A model generated the notes under the pieces. The model saw only the letters and a list, made by a program, of their open reading frames with translations, did no database searches and was not told the DNA's origin. The position numbers and the translations under genes are program-made. Of a stretch of 64,000 nucleotides of DNA, positions 57,608 to 64,000 are shown one piece after another. This DNA is from JBKBUF01 sp046290815. Its GTDB lineage: Bacteria; Bacteroidota; Bacteroidia; Cytophagales; Cytophagaceae. The stretch is taken from NCBI GenBank assembly GCA_046290815.1, contig JBKBUF010000011.1:87222-151221 (forward strand), written 5' to 3'. The stretch's first letter is position 1. Every line of letters starts with the position of its first letter.

Positions 57608-58309
57608 TTATTCATTAATTAAATTCAGTATATGGCAAGCGGCTAAAGCAGCTGTTTCTGTTCTTAATCTATTGTTACCCAATGTTACAGGTTTCCATTT
57701 TTTATTCAAAAGATTTTCAATTTCTGAAGGAGAAAAATCGCCTTCAGGCCCTATCAAAACAGTATATTTTCCACCTGGCCGGGCAACATCTTTCAAATGC
57801 TTTTTCTCTTCACTTTCAAGCAAGTGAGCAACATATAATTCCCCACCCGGATTTTTGTCTGTAAACTCTTTTAGTTTAATCAGGGGATTAATTTTCGGAA
57901 GATGAAATTTCAAAGATTGCTTCATTGCACTGACAGCAACCTTCATCATCCGATCCTGATTCAAAGACTTCCTTTCAGAACGCTCTGATTGAATAAAACT
58001 TATTTCCTGGATTCCTAGTTCCACTACTTTCTCTACAAACCATTCTATTCTGTCACTGTTTTTGGTGGGAGCAACGGCTATATGGATATGCCACTCAACT
58101 TCAGGTACTTTTTCCTCACTTACAACTCTGATCCCACATTTTTTAGGATTCGGATCAATAATTTCCGCCTGAAACACCCATCCCTTTCCGTCGGTAAGAT
58201 GAATAAGCTCCCCTTGCTCCAACCTTAGCACTTTAACACAATGCCTGGATTCTTCTTCGGGGAGAACAATGCTTTTGTTGTCTATATCAGGAATATAGAA
58301 AAGTTGCAT
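57608..58309 (-). CDS. rsmE: 16S rRNA (uracil-1498-N3)-methyltransferase
   Basis: A 233-residue SPOUT methyltransferase that modifies U1498 in the 16S rRNA decoding region. An N-terminal PUA-like domain (about 1-70; SRHCVKVLRLEQGELIHLTD) is followed by the knotted domain with KNSDRIEWFVEKVVELGI, ERSERKSLN, GPEGDFSPSEIE and LGNNRLRTETAALAA. The ATG shares one base with the stop of the helicase gene (TAATG), so the two are translationally coupled. Confidence 0.96.
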   Translation of the reverse strand: MQLFYIPDIDNKSIVLPEEESRHCVKVLRLEQGELIHLTDGKGWVFQAEIIDPNPKKCGIRVVSEEKVPEVEWHIHIAVAPTKNSDRIEWFVEKVVELGIQEISFIQSERSERKSLNQDRMMKVAVSAMKQSLKFHLPKINPLIKLKEFTDKNPGGELYVAHLLESEEKKHLKDVARPGGKYTVLIGPEGDFSPSEIENLLNKKWKPVTLGNNRLRTETAALAACHILNLINE

Positions 58310-59970
58310 TATCTTTTCTTAGCTATCTCAAGGTTGATTTTTTTACCTTTAATCTTCTGGTTATTCATTTTAGCGATTACGCCATTGGCGTACTCTTCGG
58401 TAATATCTACAAAGGTAAATTTATCATACAAATCAATAGAACCAATAGCGTCTCCTTCAATAGAAGCTTCACCGGTAATTGCGCCTAAAATATCACCTTT
58501 GCTTACCTTATCTGCCTTGCCTACATTGATGAATAGCCTAACCATCCCAGCATTACTTTTTTTTCTTCTGCTATCACCTCTGCCATTATCGCGGCCATCT
58601 CTGCCTCTTGAGTTTCTATCTCTCGTATTTCTGTCTCTGCCAAAATCCTCTTTTTCTCTGTATTCTTTTTTTCTTTCTTCTTTCAGTTCTCCTATATGCA
58701 ATTTCAACAACCCTGCGGCAAGCTGATTGGCAGATATTCCTTTTTCCTCAAACTGCTCTACTAATTTCTCATATCCACTCATGTTGGTTTCTGCCATTTC
58801 AGAAACTGCCTGCAACAGGCTGTTAACTTTAATTTCAACAAGTTCTTTTACCGACGGAGGAGATGCCTTTTCAATTTTTATGTTGGCGTATTTCTCAATT
58901 TCTCTCAGCTTGTATTTTTCAGAAGGAGTTACGAAAGTAAAAGCTTTACCGGATCTGCCGGCTCTTCCGGTACGTCCAATACGGTGAACATAAAATTCAC
59001 TTTCCTGAGGTACATCGTAATTTACAACTGCATCTACCATCTCTACGTCAATCCCTCTTGCAGCAACGTCAGTCGCCACCAGTACATTTACCTGGCTTTT
59101 TCTGAATTTAGCCATTACCTCATTTCTCTGATTCTGTCTCAAATCGCCATGCAGGCCTTCAGTTTTAATTCCTGTAAGTCTTAATTCATTTACAAGATTG
59201 TCCACGTCTTTTTTGGTATTGCAAAAAACTACCACAAGCTTCAAATCATGAATTTTGATAACATGAGAAAGCAGGTCTAGTTTTTCAGAGTTTCTTACTT
59301 CATAATACACCTGATCTATGGCAGTTACTGTCAGATTATCATCTGTAACCTTTATTAGTTCAGGTTTATTTTGAAACTTCTTAGTAAGTTCCAGAATAGG
59401 TTTGGCCATAGTGGCGGAGAAAAGAATAGTCTGCTTTTCGTCAGGAGCCTGATTCAGGATGTCTTCGATATCTTCCCTGAATCCCATATTCAGCATTTCA
59501 TCCGCTTCATCCAGCACTACCATTTTGATCTGATCAAACCTGATAGTTTTTCTTTCAAGGTGATCTAAAATACGGCCTGGAGTACCTACTACAATCTGCA
59601 CACCCGCTTTCAGGTTGCTGATTTGTTTTTCTATGGATTCTCCCCCATATACTGGCAGGGTTTTAAGACCTTTGATATATTTAGAAAGTTTTTTGATTTC
59701 ATTATTTACCTGAAGAGCTAATTCTCTGGTCGGGCACATAATCAATCCCTGAACTTTTTTAAGTTTAGGATCTACCATGTCTATTAATGGAATTCCGAAA
59801 GCAGCTGTTTTACCAGTGCCCGTTTTTGCTTGTCCTATTACATCTTTTCCCTGGTATATAACCGGTATTGCTTTCTCCTGAATAGGAGAAGGTGTTTCAT
59901 ATCCCATTTCTTCCACCGCCTGTATGATCTCATCAGAAATAGGCAATTCATTAAATTTCAATTCACTCAT
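58309..59970 (-). CDS. DEAD-box RNA helicase with DbpA-type RNA-binding domain
   Basis: A 553-residue helicase. All motifs are visible: the Q motif (SPIQEKAIP), Walker A AKTGTGKTAAFG, PTRELALQ, DEAD in LDEADEMLNMGF, SAT in LFSATMA, and the RecA2 blocks VATDVAARGIDV and HRIGRTGRAGR. After about residue 375 there is a helical and Arg/Asp-rich linker (about 440-470), then a DbpA RNA-binding domain (about 475-553). It remodels structured RNA, in bacteria typically during ribosome assembly or in the cold. The adjacent rsmE is a ribosome-modifying gene, which supports a ribosome-biogenesis role. Confidence 0.95.
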   Translation of the reverse strand: MSELKFNELPISDEIIQAVEEMGYETPSPIQEKAIPVIYQGKDVIGQAKTGTGKTAAFGIPLIDMVDPKLKKVQGLIMCPTRELALQVNNEIKKLSKYIKGLKTLPVYGGESIEKQISNLKAGVQIVVGTPGRILDHLERKTIRFDQIKMVVLDEADEMLNMGFREDIEDILNQAPDEKQTILFSATMAKPILELTKKFQNKPELIKVTDDNLTVTAIDQVYYEVRNSEKLDLLSHVIKIHDLKLVVVFCNTKKDVDNLVNELRLTGIKTEGLHGDLRQNQRNEVMAKFRKSQVNVLVATDVAARGIDVEMVDAVVNYDVPQESEFYVHRIGRTGRAGRSGKAFTFVTPSEKYKLREIEKYANIKIEKASPPSVKELVEIKVNSLLQAVSEMAETNMSGYEKLVEQFEEKGISANQLAAGLLKLHIGELKEERKKEYREKEDFGRDRNTRDRNSRGRDGRDNGRGDSRRKKSNAGMVRLFINVGKADKVSKGDILGAITGEASIEGDAIGSIDLYDKFTFVDITEEYANGVIAKMNNQKIKGKKINLEIAKKR

Positions 59971-60089
59971 AATGTTTGTTGTTGATTCCCCAAATCAGAA
60001 GGTGTGGCTTGGTTTCCAAACAGGAAAGATTCAGGGGTAAAATAGATTATTTATGTTTTTTGTAAAAATACAGTGTTTAAATTTCAAAA

Positions 60090-60116
60090 GGTTCTTAAGG
60101 AGAACCCTTAAAAGGG
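60090..60116 (-). promoter_or_regulatory. Hairpins in the leader of the helicase gene
   Basis: On the minus strand GGTTCT-CCTTA-AGAACC (60106 to 60090) is a perfect 6-bp stem followed by TTTT. It overlaps a second stem, CCCTT-TT-AAGGG. These mutually exclusive hairpins lie about 120 bases before the helicase ATG. They could form an attenuator or a cold-sensitive leader, but the evidence is only structural. The rest of 59971-60258 is AT-rich with no other feature. Confidence 0.35.
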
Positions 60117-60258
60117 CATGAAAAGTTTAATAATAAGCCAAAGATATGCATTTTTATCCAATATATAAGCTTTTAATTACGTTTTTAGCTTTTTTAGGCT
60201 TTTTATACACAATCGGATAACATTAATTTACCCTTAAGGTTTTTTAAAAAAGACTTTT

Positions 60259-60750
60259 ATGGAAACCTCTCTGGAAAAAATCTATTTAACCCAGCTGTCG
60301 GAATTATTCAATTGTGAAAAGCAACTTTCTGAAGCACTTCCAAAATTATTAATCAGTATCAGGACCAAAGAGTTGCGGCTGGCTATCAGCAATCATATTG
60401 AAGATACAAGAAACCATGTATCAAGGCTGGTTACAATATTGGAGATAAGGAGTAAGGAGAAGGCTATAGTACATAATTGCAGGATCATAGAAGACCTTTT
60501 GGCAGAAATTAGCAGGTTCTCCAGCATGGGAGAGATAAATGATGAAGCAGAAGTTTCTATTATTAATTTATTGCAGAAAGTAGAGCATTTTGAAATTGCT
60601 GCATATTCAAGTGCTGTTACATATTCGAAAATGATGGGGTACGACCCTGATTCTGAACTATTGCAGAAAACTCTGGATGAGGAATATGAAGCAGACAATA
60701 AATTGGATAAAATTTCTGAAGAAGTGTTAGATGTTTTGCTCAAAACCTGA
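60259..60750 (+). CDS. Ferritin-like DUF892 (YciE/YciF) protein
   Basis: A 163-residue four-helix protein of the DUF892 family, ferritin-like in fold. It opens with IYLTQLSELFNCEKQLSEAL (E-rich helix), then RLAISNHIEDTRNHVSRL, and has YSKMMGYDPDSELLQKTLDE near its end. The spaced Glu and His could form a di-iron site, but I cannot confirm all ligands. Such genes are often induced by stress. It stands alone; the closest converging gene is the PF04020-like protein at 60786. Confidence 0.88.
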   Translation: METSLEKIYLTQLSELFNCEKQLSEALPKLLISIRTKELRLAISNHIEDTRNHVSRLVTILEIRSKEKAIVHNCRIIEDLLAEISRFSSMGEINDEAEVSIINLLQKVEHFEIAAYSSAVTYSKMMGYDPDSELLQKTLDEEYEADNKLDKISEEVLDVLLKT

Positions 60751-60785
60751 AAAGGTATTAGAAAAATAACTTTTTACAAGTTTTA

Positions 60786-61118
60786 TCAGAATAGCCTTAA
60801 TATAAAATTAGTAAATACCGAGATAAGAATTGCAAATAAAACTGCCCACCAGAAATTCTTGATTTTAAAATTTTTCACAAGCTTATCAACCAGCATTATC
60901 ATTAATACTGAAATGATAAAATGTATTAAACCGAAGGTCAGCCAATTGAATGGGATAGTGAGCAGTTTTAAAACCCAGCCAATTGTTGCATTGATTAAGG
61001 CTAACAGAAAAGCAACCCAGACAGCAGTACCGAAATTTTTTACTGAGACACCGGGAACAATCATAGCTACTATCCAGACAGCAACTCCGGTCGCAAATAA
61101 TTCTAATAAAAATGACAT
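60786..61118 (-). CDS. PF04020-type four-helix membrane protein
   Basis: A 110-residue protein with four hydrophobic segments (FATGVAVWIVAMIVPGVSV, VWVAFLLALINATIGWVL, FGLIHFIISVLMIMLVDKLV and WWAVLFAILISVFTNFILRL), the usual pattern of the family often labelled phage holin family 4. There is no phage context here and it should not be read as a lysis gene. It is preceded by a full AGGAGG Shine-Dalgarno. Confidence 0.9.
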   Translation of the reverse strand: MSFLLELFATGVAVWIVAMIVPGVSVKNFGTAVWVAFLLALINATIGWVLKLLTIPFNWLTFGLIHFIISVLMIMLVDKLVKNFKIKNFWWAVLFAILISVFTNFILRLF

Positions 61119-61128
61119 GTATAAATAA

Positions 61129-61134
61129 CCTCCT
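61129..61134 (-). promoter_or_regulatory. Strong Shine-Dalgarno of the PF04020 gene
   Basis: AGGAGG on the minus strand, 10 bases before the ATG. It is the full consensus, unusual in this phylum, where most leaders lack one. Confidence 0.6.
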
Positions 61135-61255
61135 TTAAGGGAAAATTGTTATCAACCCCGTATTTTGAAAAATGATAAGTTTAATTCCTAAATTTATATA
61201 TTAGATTTGAAATAGGTAAAATCTTTGTAATATTGTTTTATTAGGATCTATAAAT

Positions 61256-62641
61256 ATGACAAATAAACCTTCGAATAAGATGTCAATGCCCAAGGGTATT
61301 CCTTACATTATTGGAAACGAGTTAGCAGAAAGGTTCAGCTATTATGGAATGAAAACCATTCTTACGGTTTTTATGACAAAGTATCTGATGGATAGTGCGG
61401 GGAATTTGGATGTAATGACAGAAGAGGAAAGTAAAACTTATTACCATTTATTTGTTAGCGCAAATTATTTTTTCCCCATTCTTGGGGCCTTACTGTCTGA
61501 TATTTTATGGGGTAAATACAGGACTATAATTGTTCTTTCAATTGTATATTGTTTAGGTCACATAGCCCTTTCACTGGATGAAACGAGGTTAGGGTTGTCT
61601 TTGGGACTCACTATGATCGCCATAGGATCAGGTGGGATAAAACCATGTGTATCCGCTAATGTAGGCGATCAGTTTGATGAGTCCAATAAATCACTTCTTC
61701 CAAGAGTATTTAATTATTTTTATTTGTCTATTAATTTAGGAGCATTTGCCTCATCCCTACTTACCCCGATATTGTTAAGACAATTTGGTCCATCGGTTGC
61801 TTTTGGTATACCCGGAGCTTTGATGATTCTTGCTACCATCATTTTCTGGCTTGGTAAATCAAAATACAAAGTGAACCCTCCGGTTGGATGGAAAAAATAT
61901 AAAAATGATGTATTCAGTAAAGAGGGCTTAGAGGCTTTAAAAAGTCTTACTATTATCTACCTTTTCCTTGCGGTTTTTTGGTCACTCTATGAGCAGACCG
62001 GATCTTCCTGGGTTCTTCAGGCCTTAGACCCGCATATGATCAAGCGATTTAATGTGTTTGGTTTTTCCTTTGAAATTCTTCCTGATCAGGTTCAGGCACT
62101 GAATCCGGTTCTTGTCCTTATTCTGGTACCATTTATGGATGCCATCGGATATCCGCTTATCAGCAAAGTTTTTCCTCTGACTTCTTTAAGAAAAATATCT
62201 ATAGGCATGTTTATATGCGCCCTGTCTTTTGTTATTGTAGCTTACATGCAGATTAATCTGAGTGCGGGGAAAGACATTTCTATATTATGGCAGTGTCTGG
62301 CTTATGTAATTCTAACCCTATCCGAAGTAATGGTTTATGGTACCGGACTTGAATTTTCATATACTCAGGCACCATTGTCCATGAAATCTTTAATTATGGG
62401 TTTTTTTCTATTGTCTATATCTCTTGGTAGTCTTTTTACTGCAGGTATCAACTGGTTTATTCAAAATCCGGATAAGACTTCCAAACTTGAAGGGCCAAGT
62501 TACTTCTGGTTCTTTGTAATTTTAATGACTGTAACTTCAATGTTATTTATTATTGTGGCATATTATTACAAAGAGAAGGCTTATGTGAGAACATCTGAAG
62601 ACAGAATTGTTGATACTGACAGAGGAGTGCAGGAAGAGTAA
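61256..62641 (+). CDS. POT-family proton-coupled oligopeptide transporter
   Basis: A 461-residue major-facilitator protein with about 12 hydrophobic helices. The POT signature ExxERFxYYG is visible as NELAERFSYYGMK, with GALLSDILWGKYRTI (PTR2-type loop), IAIGSGGIKPCVSANVGDQF and FYLSINLGAF. It imports di- and tripeptides with protons. A peptide importer suits an organism with a secreted protease. It lies alone, between the PF04020 gene (divergent) and the AI-2E permease (convergent). Confidence 0.95.
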   Translation: MTNKPSNKMSMPKGIPYIIGNELAERFSYYGMKTILTVFMTKYLMDSAGNLDVMTEEESKTYYHLFVSANYFFPILGALLSDILWGKYRTIIVLSIVYCLGHIALSLDETRLGLSLGLTMIAIGSGGIKPCVSANVGDQFDESNKSLLPRVFNYFYLSINLGAFASSLLTPILLRQFGPSVAFGIPGALMILATIIFWLGKSKYKVNPPVGWKKYKNDVFSKEGLEALKSLTIIYLFLAVFWSLYEQTGSSWVLQALDPHMIKRFNVFGFSFEILPDQVQALNPVLVLILVPFMDAIGYPLISKVFPLTSLRKISIGMFICALSFVIVAYMQINLSAGKDISILWQCLAYVILTLSEVMVYGTGLEFSYTQAPLSMKSLIMGFFLLSISLGSLFTAGINWFIQNPDKTSKLEGPSYFWFFVILMTVTSMLFIIVAYYYKEKAYVRTSEDRIVDTDRGVQEE

Positions 62642-62735
62642 GGAGTAAGAGTAAAGTGCGAAGTAAGAGTAGGAGTGAGGAGAAAGAGTGAAGAGTGAGA
62701 AGTAACAGCGAGGAGTGAGCAGTAAGAGTGTAATT
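62641..62735. repeat. Degenerate purine-rich direct repeat between two converging genes
   Basis: The 95 bases after the transporter stop are almost all A and G on the plus strand, built of varied copies of AGTAAGAGT and GAGGAGTGAG. It fills the gap up to the end of the AI-2E gene. Copies like this occur between genes in Bacteroidota; no function is known. Confidence 0.7.
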
Positions 62736-63801
62736 ATAAACTATTTTTAGGTTTTGTAATTGGGGTTTTACCAAGTAGAAAACCAATTGGCTTCAGACTA
62801 TCTATCTGATCACAGATAATTTTTATGATTGCAAATATGGGTACAAATAGTACCATACCAGGAATGCCCCATAACATACCGCCTAATATGATAGCAATAA
62901 TAATTGACAATGGCCTCAGGTGGACTTCGGCGCCCAGAATCCAGGGTTCAAGAACATAGCTTTCGATCAATTGGATAGTTAATACAATAACTGAGAATAA
63001 TAGTATGGTGCTCATATTATTCATTGTAAGCAGTGCCATCACCATAGGCAATACCCCAGAGATAAATGGTCCGAAATAAGGTATTACCGTGACCAAAGCC
63101 CCAAATAAGGTTAATAATAAAGCATGTTTGAGGTCGAATATCAGAAATGTGATAATGTACATAATACCCAATAAGGTCATCACCTTAATTCTTCCCCATA
63201 GGTACTTTTGAGCTATTGTAGAAGTTCTGTCAATTACCGACTTTAGCTGTTCGCGCTTATTTTCCTTTGCATATAACAGGATAAATTCTTCGTACTCATC
63301 CCTGTTCAGCAATAATAGGAAAACATACACCAGTATAATCAGAAAGCTTAAGAATGTACTTGCAAGTCCGGCAAGAAAGTTTCGAATCCATAATTCTAAC
63401 CCATACCGGAAGTCGTCAGATCTTTCGTCAATAAATCCTTCCTGCGCCTCCCTGGTTATACCAAACTTTTGAGACAATAGCTTATGAATGTATTGTATCA
63501 GATTGTCAAACTGCTCTCTGAAATAGGGTAGATCTTGCCTTAGTTCTGCCAAATACCGGGTGATAAAAATCAGTAAACCCGAAATAATAATGAAGACCAC
63601 AAGCACACAAATCAAAGAAGATAATATTCTGTTTACGCCAGATTTTTCCATAAAATTTCCTACCGGCCTCATCAGGGCAGAAAGGAATACAGCGAATAAG
63701 AATGGTTTAAGAAATCCTGCCCCCAGGTAAAGAATCAGAACCGAGGTTAATAAAAAAATAAAAAAGATGTTGAATTTCCGAAGGATTATAAAACCATTCA
63801 C
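62734..63801 (-). CDS. AI-2E family transporter (PF01594 permease)
   Basis: A 355-residue membrane protein with about eight hydrophobic segments and a cytoplasmic middle part. Family blocks are FAVFLSALMRPVGNFMEKSG, PYFGPFISGVLPMVMALL and AEVHLRPLSIIIAIILGGML with GMLWGIPGMVLFVPIFAI. Members have been linked to AI-2 export, Na+/H+ exchange and other roles, so the family name is not a function. No luxS is nearby. It ends at the purine repeat. Confidence 0.92.
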   Translation of the reverse strand: MNGFIILRKFNIFFIFLLTSVLILYLGAGFLKPFLFAVFLSALMRPVGNFMEKSGVNRILSSLICVLVVFIIISGLLIFITRYLAELRQDLPYFREQFDNLIQYIHKLLSQKFGITREAQEGFIDERSDDFRYGLELWIRNFLAGLASTFLSFLIILVYVFLLLLNRDEYEEFILLYAKENKREQLKSVIDRTSTIAQKYLWGRIKVMTLLGIMYIITFLIFDLKHALLLTLFGALVTVIPYFGPFISGVLPMVMALLTMNNMSTILLFSVIVLTIQLIESYVLEPWILGAEVHLRPLSIIIAIILGGMLWGIPGMVLFVPIFAIIKIICDQIDSLKPIGFLLGKTPITKPKNSL

Positions 63802-63846
63802 AACTACGGCTTTTTTATATAACCGCTAAAGGGAAAGGAAGTTAAA

Positions 63847-63880
63847 ATTAATTAAGAATTAAGAATTAAGAATGATGAAT
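63847..63880. repeat. Short AATTAAG-type direct repeats
   Basis: Three copies of AATTAAG follow one another, then degenerate GAATGATGAATGTTGAAT. The tract lies in the AT-rich end of the window, where I see no coding sequence. Similar tracts are common between genes in this group. Confidence 0.5.
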
Positions 63881-64000
63881 GTTGAATTAATGCCATTAAG
63901 TTAATGGATTTTTCAAGTTGATTTACAGTTTGAATTGTATTTTTTCCTTAACTTAAACTTTCTAGGAAAACATTGACCTTTCCGACTGTATTCTATTTTA

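Noticed and set aside
60786..61118. Holin label suggesting a prophage
   Set aside because: No integrase, capsid, portal or lysin gene is nearby; PF04020 proteins are common chromosomal membrane proteins.
62734..63801. Quorum-sensing AI-2 exporter
   Set aside because: The family name covers several functions and no luxS or AI-2 receptor gene is in the window.

Overview
The window is AT-rich DNA from a free-living, aerobic member of the Bacteroidota, most likely a gliding cytophagal relative of Cytophaga or Sporocytophaga (inference). The evidence is type IX secretion (T9SS) sorting domains of both type A and type B, PorP/SprF- and PorE-like genes, a lipoprotein TamL, 7TM-DISM receptors, bat-type genes, TAnnTTTG promoter boxes, an oxygen-dependent HemF, and a chitin-directed secreted enzyme set. 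No prophage, CRISPR array, rRNA or plasmid function was seen.

Layout. 0-9.5 kb is mostly housekeeping: the end of a sugar transferase, riboflavin synthase, a LytTR regulator, PAP2 phosphatase, HemF, TamL, an RNA methyltransferase, a queuosine-precursor transporter, RNase Z, a STAS protein and PurC. 9.6-14.3 kb holds a repeat-rich secreted protein, a thiolase and a two-gene remnant of a bat operon. At 14.4-15.5 kb a Ser-Pro-Arg tRNA operon is followed by a decayed REP-associated transposase between inverted REP-like repeats. 15.6-28.9 kb is a secretion and surface region: a PorE-like protein, PorP/SprF, a type B T9SS adhesin, an ECF sigma factor with an anti-sigma factor, a chitin-binding metalloprotease, two small cysteine-rich exported proteins, YceI and Idi. 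29.2-38.3 kb holds a GH3 glucosidase, a receptor fused to a transposase-derived DNA-binding domain, a sodium symporter, an ArsR/thioredoxin pair with clear operators, and a GH18 chitinase. 38.4-51.4 kb is a signalling island of histidine kinases and receivers. It includes an operon of an E1-like/nitroreductase fusion, a GNAT-like acyltransferase and two kinases. 51.4-64 kb returns to housekeeping: SMC, a desaturase, RsmE, a DEAD-box helicase, a peptide transporter and an AI-2E family permease.

The points most worth following are these. (1) The anti-sigma factor next to the T9SS genes has an external domain that resembles a type B T9SS sorting domain. (2) A 7TM-DISM receptor ends in an IS1595-type zinc ribbon and helix-turn-helix instead of a kinase. 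(3) The E1/nitroreductase plus acyltransferase plus 7TM kinase operon looks like a possible make-and-sense small-molecule system. (4) One palindrome family lies in front of a symporter, an ArsR gene and a thioredoxin gene. All functions are read from sequence motifs; no database search was run.
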